Shown: in pieces, positions 36,885 to 49,189 of the stretch
Position numbering within the stretch: the first letter of the stretch is position 1
Layout: the number at the start of each line of letters is the position of its first letter
Source of the DNA: Nageia nagi
Lineage: Eukaryota > Pinophyta
NCBI GenBank assembly: GCA_050084985.1
Contig: JBITNC010000001.1
Span: 144,274,001 to 144,338,000 of the forward strand
Reading direction: 5' to 3'
DNA: 64,000 bases
Position numbers and translations under genes: made by a program
Notes under the pieces: generated by a model
Databases searched by the model: none
Told to the model about the DNA's origin: nothing
Seen by the model: only the letters and a program-made list of their open reading frames with translations

Positions 36885-39300
36885 TTACATAATTTCTCAT
36901 CATGTTAAATCTTTAAAGATACTTTTTTGATATTATACTATGACTAGTTTTGATGTACATAGTAATAAAAAATACAATAGTGTATTATGAACATACTAAA
37001 ACTGAATGCAACAGTATTACACTAGCAAAAAATTCATATAAAAAGACCACCATAAGTGATGAATGAAGGGAAAGTAAAAGGATCATACAAATACATCAAA
37101 AAGAAAAATCCAATGGCCTTAGAATCATAGAAGAATATACTCAAGGAGCTATATAATATGTTCTATCTTATGATGAATGTACCATAGCAAGTTCTAAAAC
37201 CTCAACAAAAAATATGAGTAGTAAAGAAGTTTAGAATGATGATAAAACTCAAGAAATACTACTAGAAGAAATGGATTATATATTACAAGCTTTTAAAGAG
37301 GGAGTATAAGTTATAAAATAAATGCAATTAGGGCATGATCAAAAACTATTAATACCATGCAAAATAGGATTTTTATTTCTCTACAACAAAATCAATCTTT
37401 CCACACCAAGTGAAACCTACAAAAGTAGAAGATCTCAATGCCGCTAGTGTCAAAAGTATTTATATTGGAAATAACATTAACATTGTTATTTTTTAAGTTA
37501 ATCCAAGGTATATTTTATTCTTTGATATTCTTAAGTAAATTATTACCACTTTTGAGAATCAACATACCAATATCACTATTGAAGTCAATGAAAATGCTAG
37601 AAATGGGACAAAATAGGGTATCTTCTTCTTAAATTTTTTATAAAAGGTATGGAAGTATAATAAATAGATCTATCATCTTCAAGAAAATCATAACTACCAT
37701 AAATATCAAATTAAAAGGACAACATAAATTCTCGTAAGCAAGATCAAAGGCTTGAATCAAAATAAAAGCTAATGTAGATTGAAGAAATCCTTAAGGAAGA
37801 AGGATGATGATGAAGAATATGTTTTTTTAAAATATGAAGTAGAACTATAATAATAACTTTACCAAGAAGAGAAGCTTCAAAAATAACTTCAAGACTTGAT
37901 AAATGAAGTATTACAACCAAACTCATATTGGTCACTAGTAGATAATTTTATGAAGTTCTAATACTTCCATCTTAGGGATCACTCATATTTAAACACTTGA
38001 TCAATAAAAGGAAAAAATACTCTCTACAAAATATGGATAACCCAATTCAAGGAACATCATGTTAAAAGGATGGGAGTATTTTCTCCTAGGATAAAAACAT
38101 ACATATCGATAATTCTGAAAGATAAAGAGCATACAAAAGTGATAGAAAAAGAGAATAAAATAATTTCATGCATTAATAGCAAAAGAAATGGCTCCACTTA
38201 TTGGACAGATTAGAGAAGAAAATAGTATCAAATATAGAGAACATGAAATTTAAATGAAGAAGAGCTAGTACAATTACCTATTGATGATATTATATATAAA
38301 TATAACCATATAATATGGTTGATCATAAAAGATTAAAGTAACAAAAGAGGTTTGTTTGAACCCATAATACTTATAGTACATATACAACAACATGAGATTA
38401 GTCAGGAAGATTCCATGAAATAACATCATGAAAAGGAACCATCCTAAAAACTACTAACAACTCAACAACTATGGCAAAAAGTGATATCAATGGAGAAAAT
38501 ACTCAACAACTATGGCAAAAAGTGATATCAATGGAGAAAATACTCAACAAAATTGAAGACAAAGAGGAAGACACTATTAATCCTCTATGTATAAAAATCA
38601 TATTAAAGTTTGTTGATATCAAGAAAAAATTCATTTTACCAAATATTATACTAAGGATGGCCCAATAATAGATATGAATATTTTTATAGATGAAGCATCC
38701 ACAATCACTATAAATGATGATATTCATGCAAAACTTTACGTGTGATCATTAAATGAAGAAGCTCTCTAATGTTTTAATAAATTATCATATGGGAGTACAT
38801 AAAATTTTGGATAACTCAAAAGAGCATTTATCAGTAACAAGTGCAAATTTGATGTATTTATTTCCTTTGTATAGCTATAAAATTAATTACTTATTTTAGT
38901 TATCATAGATTCGCTTTGAATGAGTTCCTTCATAGTAAAAGTGGAGTTAGTAGCAATTAAAGGTAACAAAATTATAAAACTAGTGGAAACTACCTACAAT
39001 CCATTATCTCTAAGATAATTTACTCCTATTTATGATGGCATTGGGGAAGTATTAAAAACTTTGGTAAAAAAGAAACTTCTAGATTTACCTTGTCCTAATA
39101 AAAATTAACTAAGCTGTAAATATAGCATTCCAAATGAATGTAAAAATGATCATTATTATGATTATCACCAATAATAGGGACACAATAACAACTGTTTTCT
39201 TTAGTTATAATATCAATTTAGAATATGGTGATCTTCCATATGAGTTCAAAATCTTAAAATACAGTCAACCATTTTGAACCTATATATTGACCCTACATAT
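36885..39300 (+). pseudogene. Tat/Ogre-like gypsy gag relic, copy 1
   Basis: Homologous along its length to 59865-62440, same orientation. The gag block around 38640-38850 is badly broken. The C-terminal block is clearer: IGEVLKTLVKKKLLDLP (about 39036-39090) and CKNDHYYDYHQ with GHNNNC (39130-39195), the C-x-x-H-type knuckle typical of the Tat branch. The N-terminal part (37000-38450) is Lys/Glu-rich and only seen by comparison with the second copy. Protease and the rest are absent. It lies between two minus-strand gypsy copies, so insertion into or recombination with them is likely. Confidence 0.7.
38460..38541. repeat. Perfect 41-bp tandem duplication
   Basis: Two identical 41-bp units, starting ACTCAACAACTATGGC at 38460 and 38501, inside the gag relic. 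The other gag copy (near 61565) has one unit. A length not divisible by three shifts the frame. Perfect identity implies a recent slip. Confidence 0.95.
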
Positions 39301-39664
39301 AAATAGATTTTTCCTTCAAAGAAATAACTACCATGAAGAGTTATGAAGAATAAAGATAAAAATACATCAATGATAAACTAACAGTCATTTTTGCTTTTGT
39401 AGTTTTTGTTTGAACCATAGCTATGATTTTCTAGTAAGCAAACTAATGTTTCTATAGCCATGCTTATTACGCTCTATTTCTACAAGGGTGTCCCCAAAAT
39501 TGAATTGATTAATTACTATGATGATTGGGTTTTATCTTTATTTTAACAACTACCCCAAATATCCATAATGATCCAATGCAAAATGGAAAAATAGAATTAA
39601 TAACCCCAATTCTTACTAGTATGGTGTTGTTGCACACCTATACTTAGTATGAAAAGGGTATACA

Positions 39665-42158
39665 TATCTATAGTTAAATAAAAAATATGTTCCCAAATAT
39701 TCTTTTCAAAAATATCTAGTCTAAAGCATGAATCTCTTTTTTCAAAAAAATGTGATCAAATGATAATATCCACTAATAATTTGAATTGATAGTAGAACAA
39801 TTTCATTTATGGAGAAAATAAAATAAAGTCTACTTCATTAAATGTAAAATAAAAATATTTTTTCCATTATATCCACATGAATCTATTTCTAAAAACTGTT
39901 ATAGTAACAAAAAATCATCACATTGAGGTTAATAACGAAAATATTTGTTAAAAATAATTAACCACAACCCCCTTTCTAATAAGTATTGATTTCAATAAGA
40001 TGCCTTCAAATTATTATGATACCCCTACTCAAACTAACATTAATCATCAAAATTGGGGATTTATTTTAAATGAGCTAATTTCCATTAACTAATATAATGA
40101 GATAAGATAGAGGAAATAACTTCTCAAATCCATGGAGTCATCCATATAGAAAGGGGATCTCTATTGTATATCATACTGCCTTTGTTCAATGTCTAATTTG
40201 CCAAATAATTAGCTACTTTTTTTCCATAGGAATATTTCAAAATAAGAAACTCTTGTATTAATTATAAAAATATAAGTCAATATTTAACATCCTTTAACTT
40301 TATTTGTTTATAGGATTTATCAATAGTTTTTAAATATTACCAATGTTGGGGGTGGAAATTGAACATGGGACCTTTAATATGGATACCTTCACTCCTAACT
40401 TATCTCCTAACTCTCTTAATAATAAGTGATGGTGATAGAAAGTATTTGCAAGGATTATCTTCTATTTCAAGCTTAATGAGGGTAATGAAAATAATCTTGC
40501 AACCATTGGACTATAATTAATGCTTCTTATTTCATTATAATATATAAGGACCTAAAATAATGCTTGTGAATCTACTTAGTTATTAAAAACTATTCTCAAT
40601 ACAATAATAAAGAGAAAGTGGGGAGCTCTTCTTAAATCTCATCCAATACCATTTATACTAGATTGGGTTAAGTTTTTTATGCTACATAGGAAAAAAGAGG
40701 ATTTTTTCAAATAGTGTACCAAACCCTATTAAAAGGATTTTTTGAAAAGGATCTCAATTTTTTTTTATTACAAATTATTCAACAATTAATTTAGAGGCAT
40801 CTTAAGATACAACATGTGAAGAATATTAAGATAACTTATTTAGTTTTTACTACAATATAATATTAGAGTACCATTGAATAATTTCCTCTTTCCATTTTTA
40901 TATTATCCTTACTCACACAAAAAATAATTATTAAAATTTTTGTAGACATAACTTTTGAGTCTAGTTTATAGAACACTTAGTTCCCTCAACTTCTCTAATT
41001 ATTCTCACAACTTCATCAACAACCAAAAATCCCTAACAAGTTACAAAAAGGGATTATATATTTCAAAATTGATGTTTTTTCTACTTAAAAAACCTTTGAA
41101 CTTACCAAATGGTTTTAGGAATAACTATAACAACTTTACCTTACTAAATTTAACTATGTAACCCTTATCCTACCATACAATGGCATACAAGTTTTGCTTC
41201 TGTATGTGAGTGCATAATTCTAGGCCAAACTATTAGTTCAATATCAGGTTTCTAGATCACCTCCCAGATCCTTAATTATTTTTTCTCTATATGTTGGCTT
41301 ACTACATAGCTTTTAGTACACTAGTATACTATACAATTTTGGTATGTTTACATATAGTGTTTAAGGAGGAATTACTTAAAATATCACTCAAACATGACAA
41401 ACATGAGAAACCTAAGAATACTCACTCCAACAATACCCAATACATATTATCTACTCCATTTTAGATTACACCTCCCTTATGAGAAGGCATTTGGCCTCCA
41501 AATACTTAGATAAAATAAGGTTGATATATTTAAATAATAGTCCCCCAAATTGCTCCATACCATCCCTCTCCCTATAGTTGATATATTAAAATAATCCATG
41601 GATTCCATGATATAAATCCTCAACTAGGTATGAATGCTTAATAAGATCCTCTATGACCTTGTACTCCCTTTTTTAACCTTATTATCCTTTTTGTGATAAA
41701 ATATTTCTTAACCTTAGACTTCTTCACCAAATTTTGATCATACTATTTTTTAAATTGATGGTTTCTTATCCTCTTAGTTCTTTACTATGTAAGTGTTAGC
41801 TTTATAGAAGCATTAATCAATCTTTTCATTTATCCCACCATCATAAGATGATTTCCACTTTTTCTCACATTAGACCTTATGATAAATTATATATCATCCT
41901 TACCAAGTGTTATTTATTCTCCTTTCTCTAATAAACAATATCCTTATCAAATAAATAAGGACTTCTTAATAGTATTCTAGCAACATCAAAAGCTAAAACA
42001 TCTAGTTCAACCTCACCAATAAAATTATCATTAAAAGAAAATCTCAATCTACATTAATATTTAACTTGCATCTTATTATTACTATTCACCCTTCCAAGTG
42101 GATATGAATATGAACAAGGATAAGTCTCCAATCCAAATTTTTGCACCAAGTCCTCTGA
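39665..42158 (-). pseudogene. Gypsy-like protease relic, copy 2 (direct repeat of 32990-35478)
   Basis: Matches copy 1 from about 39665 to 42158, where similarity stops inside the protease frame just before EDLVQKFGLET. The protease part reads YPLGRVNSNNKMQV, FIGEVELDVLAFDV and LLRSPYLFDKD on minus. By eye the copies are about 80% identical. This copy lacks the 247-bp insert of copy 1 and has its own insert of about 270 bp (40127-40395), so lengths are equal by coincidence. Either two insertions of one family or a segmental duplication. Confidence 0.7.
40127..40395 (-). mobile_element. Insertion of about 270 bp, SINE-like
   Basis: Absent from copy 1 at the matching site (near 33455). Read on minus, its first third holds GGTCCCATGTTCAATTTCC, close to a pol III B box (GGTTCGANTCC), preceded by a TTAGGAGTGAAGGTATCC block like the D-loop to anticodon part of tRNA-derived SINE heads. 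No clear poly(A) or target duplication. Confidence 0.4.
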
Positions 42159-42159
42159 T

Positions 42160-43180
42160 CAAGATAGAGTTCCACCCAAAAGGAATCTTTTAGAATGTTG
42201 TAAGCACAATCAAATCTATCTAGAAGACTTGAAAATGATGTCATGGATAGAAAATTATGTTGAACATCATCAAGTAACTCAAAAAAGTGATCTGTATCTA
42301 TATCTAATGACTAGACCTGACTCTCTACATGGTCACTCAAGAATGTACATGGTGAATGTGGGATGTAAAGGGAAGATCATTCCCAAGGAGTAGGTGGGAT
42401 ATGATATGGATAGAATACCTTGTGATTGGTAGATTTAGAAACACAATGAGGATTACTCATGATATTTGTGATTGGGATGGAATCAACCAATTGCAACATT
42501 AAATGTAAATTTCAAAAATTGCATAAGATTTTCTAGAAACATAACATATATAAAGCTTTTATTTGCATGAAAATTATTAATAGGTATGCAAAGATCAAGA
42601 AATATATATACAAGACACACACATATGTACATGACATAAATTTTTTATTTTATTTTGATGTTTTCTAATGTTTTTGTTATTTTTATGTTATTTTATGTTT
42701 ATAATATTTTTTAAAATGGAAGGCAATTTACAACCATTGAGTGATGTTGATAAACATTTTTCTTATGAATGACCCAATATCCATGATCTAAAAAGTAATA
42801 GTAAGGTGGTCGCAATTGAAGGTGAATAGGACCTTATCCTAGAATAGATGGTTGGGAATGAATGGGATATGAAATGAGTGGTGGGATTAGTGATTTAGGT
42901 TTTGGTTTAAAATTCCTAATGACTCTCTTAAGTTCCATAGATGAAGTTGAAGCTCCAATATGTTCCTCAAGAAGCACAAAAAAGGAAAGTATGTATGTAG
43001 GATGTAGTGAAAAGAGAGGAGGTGGGATTAATGGTAATGAAGAAGTTGATAACAAAAAGTATGGAATGAGACTCCCTACAAAAATATCGAGACTTCTATT
43101 ATAAAAAAATGTTGTAATAGTATACCTATCAAACATTTTTGACTTATTTTTTCTTATTTAGACATTGATTAATTCATTTA
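42160..43180. other. Unassigned region with overlapping 80-100 codon frames
   Basis: From 42834 to 43136 the minus strand is open for 100 codons, and the plus strand is open from 42862 to 43104 (MGYEMSGGISDLGFG, later MYVGCSEKRGGG). I recognise neither. Its position suggests 3' sequence of the minus-strand gypsy to its right. The rest is AT-rich. Confidence 0.3.
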
Positions 43181-43182
43181 AA

Positions 43183-44292
43183 TCATGCTTTCATGTTCAA
43201 GTGATTGTTTGCACAATAATTATTACTAAATAATGAACTATAATTATATATAATTTCACCCTTTGGAAAGTATGATGCAAAGTATGATAATACTTTGTTA
43301 GAAACAATTGAAGTCAAAATAAGAGCATATCCCATAAATTTGATATGAACATCTTCAACACAGTCTATCATAATTTTGTGTTTATTATAATGCCAATGTA
43401 GACAAAACCATTATAATGAGCTTATTTTGGATTCTTGTTCCATCCACATCTCCTATTCCTTTACTTCAATTGTAATTTTTAAACCATTTATTTTTATTTC
43501 CCATGCATTTGAAGTACTATTTGCAAATAATTTCATGGTTATTTCTAATTGGACTTCTCTAGGTAAGTCAAGAAAATACGCCATAAGTGCATAAGGAGTT
43601 TTTCAAAGTAATTACATATAAACATCTTCTTTATATCTATAGATGAAATTTTGACCAATATTATCAAATTGTATAGTACTTGTTTAGGAATTTCTAACCT
43701 TTTGGTTATCACTATTTTTTTTATGATGGTCATAAAATGAAGAGGATATGAATCTTGACTTTATTTGAGAAAATTATTTATTGATATTTCTCTTAAATCT
43801 TTTTGATTTCCAAGATTTGGGTACAAATGAAGGAGAAAAATCATATATTAACTTTTGATGGCAAAAATCCCCTATGAGTTGATTCATCCAAGTCATGATT
43901 GGATGTAATCTTTATGAATCTTGAGATGCAACATCTAGAACCCAATCATTAAAAGTGCAATCAAGAATAAGTTTAGGTGATATAGTAGGCCAATACATGC
44001 ATAGTAAATTTATTTTCTTTACTTTCTCATAATATTTATAATAAACTTGGAAATACATGGCCCTATCTAGATAAATTTCAATATTTTCTCGTATAACACA
44101 AATTTCACAACCATCAAATGTACTTGGACAATGTCATAGGGTTAGATCCCTTTGTATATTAATGGGTAATTGAAGGACATTCTATGCTTATTGGAAAGTG
44201 AATTTAGTGAGTCTGGATATGGCTCTATCTTCCAAATATCTAGACTTATCAAATCATGGTCCTTTATTCATTCCTTTTCTTTCCAGTGGCAT
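43183..44292 (-). pseudogene. 370-codon accessory ORF downstream of gypsy integrase
   Basis: From ATG at 44292 (MPLERKGMNKGP) to the stop at 43183, one minus frame persists for 370 codons with 11 internal stops but no frameshift. Legible blocks include FDGCEICVIRENIEIYLDRA, KKINLLCMYWPTISPKLILD, MTWMNQLIGDFCH, DFSPSFVPKSWKSK and CVEDVHIKFMGYALILTSIV. I cannot assign a family. It follows the integrase end (44425) in another frame, the place where Athila-type elements carry an env-like ORF and some Tat elements an extra ORF. No signal peptide or clear membrane anchor is visible. The absence of frameshifts over 1.1 kb argues it was a real gene when the element moved. Confidence 0.6.
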
Positions 44293-44424
44293 GTGAACAC
44301 TCTTAGATTTTTATCAGTTAAATTCATTCATATTTATTAGTTCATTGTAAACATTTTATTCCTTTTTATCTAAATATTTATAATATATATATATATATAA
44401 ATACATTAAAAGTGATTCTAACTA

Positions 44425-47400
44425 TAAAAAGGATAAATATTCATGATATTTATTAGTTCACACTCTTGATTACCTTCTAAGTCAGCTAAGTGATATGCTC
44501 CTAACCTAAATTTTCTCTTAACCATGTAAGGTCATAACCAGTTAGGAGAAACTTTGTCTTCAAGTTTCCTTTCCATTCATGAAGTTTGTTGGTTTTCCTT
44601 TAATACTAGATCTCCTATATTAAATTTGTGAATTTTAATTCTTTTATCAAAAGCTCATTTAATGTGAATTTGATAGGTACGCATGTGTTCTAACACATTA
44701 ACTCTTCTCTCATTTTTAGTTAGTGATTTTCCTAGTTGAATAATCTTTGGATTGTTAGGATTGTCACTTAAGTCAACTTCAATGGTTTCTTCAATTAACA
44801 TGTGAGACCCTTTTTCCAATGGATTTAGTATCAAAATTCAATTTTTATCATTATGTTGTATTCTTCATCTTCACCTAAATGTTGGTCTTCCAAGGTGATG
44901 TTTATGGTGAAGTTTGAGGTTTCTAATCTAGTATCTATATCTTTGAAGTCTTGTATTATAGGTTGTTTGGAGATTAAGGTGAAGTCTACAATTTCTGCAT
45001 CTACCATGAAATTCGATGAAAACTACTTAAACTTACTAGGCTCAATGATTTGAACTCATCACTTCCAGACCAATCAAAAGATATTTTTTAAAAAACTTCT
45101 TTAGATATTTTGGTTCTACCATGTTACTTGATACAACATTAGGAAATAATACTTCTAAAGATAATGTTTCATGTTCCACATTATCTTGATGTATTATCCC
45201 TTTAGATTTTTCACATGACCTTTCATATCCTAGCTCTTTTGGTTCTAGTTCAACTATTTTACAACCAGATTCCTTTTGATTTTTACTTTTTTACCCCAAT
45301 CCTTTTTTGTCAATGGGTAATTGGTAATAAATATTGATTGCATATCTAGGTCCTTGTTCATATTTTCCTAAACCTCTTTCTTTCCATTGACATCTATTGA
45401 AATATCTTTGGACAAAAGATCTCACATAAGTTGATAAATATTATAATGAATTATAGAAAACACCTTCATGGGGTTGAGATAGAGGAAGGATAGATGGTTT
45501 TATAGGACTTGTATAAATAAAGAAGATTTGATTAGGAAATTTTTCTAATGGAACCGATTGCCACACTACACTAGGATACTCTTTTGGTCTTCCTATTTCA
45601 TGAGTAGAAGGAATATTGAAAATAACATCAATCAATTCCAAATTCCCCTATACCACAATCTATCAATTTTATGGTTATAGGGTAAATATCTGATGACTTA
45701 TCTTTTTCTTTACAATCATAATTTTTAACTAATGTATCCATGAGATAAGGTATTTTTAATGAGAAAGCTTTACTTAACTCATCCAACTTCCATACTCTTA
45801 CCTCCCATGTACATTTTTCTTGAGGTGTTGGTTCTATTTTTAGCTATGAATCATTATTGATCTTTTGTTGAGTGTTGAATAATTCTTGATTGATAACACA
45901 TTATTATTTTGAAGAATTCAAAGAAGAATTATTCTTACCCACTCTTGTAATTGATGGTTTTTTTGGTAGTATGGGTTTTGTAAAATAATGAGTAGATGGT
46001 AAAGCTATTTCCTTTGATAAGTGTGCACTATTAAAATATGAGTATGTATTTTCATATCGAAGAACAAAATACACTACACCCTTGTGAATATACTTTAAAC
46101 AATTATGATATGTTGATGGGACACATTACATATCTTTAATCCAAGTTCTTCCTAGAAGGTGCTATATTGAGTTATGTCTCCTTCAATTACTTGTAATATT
46201 GTTTGCACTGTTTTAGACCCTACGGTGATAGGTAATGAAATTGATCCCATTATTGAACATAAAGCATCATTAAATGATTTTAATTATAAGGTTGGTGCAT
46301 AAATATGTGAAAATGTAAGATTCATATTTTTATATGCAATTGTTGAAATAATTTTTATTGTTGAATCTTCATAAATTAATATTCTTTTAAAATCCTTTCT
46401 ATCTACTTTAGCTATGCTATGTAAAGGAGGATCTTGACCACATGTCTCATTTGATTTATTAACTTTATGATCATAGAAAAAAATTATAGGTTTTTGACTT
46501 GTTTTAATGTTTCCTACAAAAGACATAAAGCTTTTAAGATCATTTATGTCCAACTTAATTGTCTATAATAATTGGTTCATCGCATCTCTATGATTCTTTG
46601 ATTATTGTAGTAACTCAAATAGAGATATTTTCACTTGCAAATTCTTTAATTGTTGATGTAAGGCTCCTTTCACTAAAATCTTAAGAGTTTGGGATCTAGG
46701 TATATTGGGTTATGTAACAACCTCATCTAGTTGATTATCTGGAATATTAGTTTGCCTTCCTTGTACCCTTTAAGCTCTCATGGTATCATAATTTCAATTA
46801 TGCATTATTTGATTCTCAGGAGAATGAAATGATACATTATTAGCCTAATGTTGAGGAAGAGGATTATGATAAATTCCTAAATTTTGATAAGAAATAGCTA
46901 GGGGATTATCGACTTCCAACTTTCCTTGATCAATCAAATTTTGTATTTTATATTGTAAAGTCTTACACTTATTTGTATCATGATCTTTTTGATGCTAGAA
47001 ATGATGATATTCATTTTCATTATACCATATAATATTTTTAGCATCAAGATATTTAGTTCTTATCTTTGGTAACATAATTACTCAATGATCATAGAGTTTC
47101 TTCAAAATATCATAAAGAGACTTTGATAAAGGTGTGAACTTTCTTAGTGGTCTAAAGTACTTTTCCTCATTTTGTGGAGGATTTGGTTTTGCTCCTTTGG
47201 TAATAGAAACTTTATTAGCCAATGATGGTTTACTTATTTGTTATGTTTGATTTTTATTTTTAACATAATGTTCCTTTTTATTAACATTTATCTCACCATT
47301 TTGGATTTTAATCTTTTCAATTATGATAGCTTGGGAGATGGCTTCTTCGAAGGTCTTATATTGTTGAATTAATAAGGTACTAGTGATAGGCATTAAAAAA

Positions 47401-49185
47401 CTTTGAATAAATATTTTTACCAACACTTTTTGAGGTAGAGTCTAGGTCATGATTGTTAATATTACCCTCCATCTTGAGATGAAATCAGTTACTGATTGGT
47501 CTTGGAATTATTGTAATCTCGTAAGATCAATAATGAAAGTTTTATCTTTGCTATTTATCCTAAAGTATTCCAAGAACAAATTTTCCAATTGAGCATATGA
47601 TTGAATGCTATATTCCATTAGATTATTGTACCAATCCATTTTTTATCCATCAAGTGTCATGGGAAAGATATGTAGCATTAATGCATCATCATTAGCAATA
47701 ACATAACTTGAATACTTAAATTGTCTAAGATGTTATTTAGGATCTTCCTTTCTCTTAAATGGTTTGATTTTTTGAATTTCAAATTTGAAAGGAATTTCCT
47801 TTTTGGGAACACTTGGATGAATTTGTTCATTGCAAATCATTTCATATGACACTTTTTATTTATTTTGCAAATGGAGCTCTTTTTCAATTTCCATCAACCT
47901 TTTATGAAGATCATCCTTTTCTTCTAGTTGATTTTGATACATGGTATATTCATCATTTCTATGATCTAGTTTTCCTTCATACCTTGGGAATGATTCATAT
48001 CTTTGTTCAAAAGGTGTTTGGGAATCATAGTAAACTCCATCATATGGTGGAAAAGGTGGTGGGGTTTGATATGGAGGTAATTGTTGGTGCATTTGTTGTT
48101 GATTTAGTGATGTAGGAGGATAATGTGATTGGTCCTTATTTTTAAGTGGAGGTAAATGATACCTTTGAAGCTCATCTTGTCACTTTTTAAGTGAAGCTTC
48201 ATTTCTCTTACCCAAATAAGAGTCTTAATATTTATACACTCCAAACCTTGTGGTGATAGAGATCACATCCTAAGTTATAATTTTTTTATCTTTCCCCACC
48301 ATTTGATTAGGTCCAAATTGGATTTGAATATTTTACTTATTGGATTGTCTTATTGGTAGTCTAATTTGATGTACATTAAGCACAAGTTGTGCTTGCAACC
48401 ATGGTTGTTGAACAAATGTCATGGGTTTAGTTTGTTATTGTAGAAATGGATGATACAAAACCATTTATTGTTATGGTTGTTGTTGCATATTATTTTGGGG
48501 TAGGTTTTCCTTCCTATGTGTATATGGAGGTATTCCTTGTAATCTAAACCTTATTGAATCATGATTATGTCTTACTTCACACCATTGTCTAGGTGTTCTA
48601 TGGATTGAAAAAGAAGTCAATGTATTTTGATTTTAAAATGTATCAAGGGTTATTATAAACTCTAGAATGATCTCTTGATTCTGGCATAGGAGTAGCTGTG
48701 TGTATGGAGATTTGATCATCAAATTATTTTATTTGCCTAAAGATAGTGGAAGGAGGATAATCATCTCTTATTATATATGATTGAACTAAATGTCCATTTG
48801 GTAGATATCATATGACATGATCACACTTAGGTCTAAAAGGACTTATTTGGAGTACAATATTAGCTGAATGATTTTGTGAAGGGGGTATATTTCTTAATAT
48901 AATCTCTTCAACACTATCAATTAGTTGTGTGTCTTTCGCTAGATAATCTAGTTCTAAAGGAAGACTATGGGCATGAGAAGAATGAGAGATTCTTAATTAT
49001 GTTAGATATTTTCCAACTATATCTAAGTCATGATCAATAGGATTTAAATAGGTTGTATTCATTTCTAAAGGAGTTTCTCTCCTTGAAGTATTCCTACTAG
49101 ACCTATGACTTCTTCATTCTTCTAAATAGTTTTCATTATTCGATTCTTGCTCTTGATGAGGCATTTGAGATCGAGTATTAACCAT
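44425..49185 (-). pseudogene. Tat/Ogre-like gypsy gag-protease-(deleted)-integrase polyprotein
   Basis: Starts MVNTRSQMPHQEQE at 49185, the usual gypsy gag start. One shift (48650-48092) leads into a frame that then holds to 45441 and beyond. Order: Pro-rich MHQQLPPYQTPPPFPP (48092); Retrotrans_gag domain with HIFPMTLDG, MDWYNNL, and VTDFISRWR (47400-47780); KFTPLSKSLYDILKKLYDH and a HDTNKCKTLQYKIQNLIDQG knuckle (46890-47130); retropepsin end with SFNDALCSIMGSISLPITVG (about 46260); a G-patch-like WKERGLGKYEQG (45350-45400); pre-RT linker IEVDLSDN...IIQLGKSLTKNE (to about 44712). Here it passes in frame directly to integrase C-terminus RRVNVLEHMRTYQ, FNIGDLVLKENQ and GAYHLADLEG (to 44450). 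RT, RNase H and integrase core are missing. Most stops are Gln or Trp type. Confidence 0.88.
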
Positions 49186-49189
49186 TTTC

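Noticed and set aside
32990-42158. A single LTR retrotransposon with 2.49-kb LTRs
   Set aside because: The repeats contain protease coding sequence on minus, lack TG...CA ends and a primer site, and the sequence between them includes a plus-strand gag. Kept as an open finding rather than called an LTR pair.
47813-48115. 100-codon plus-strand frame
   Set aside because: Complement of the Pro-rich gag N-terminal part of the 43-52 kb gypsy element.
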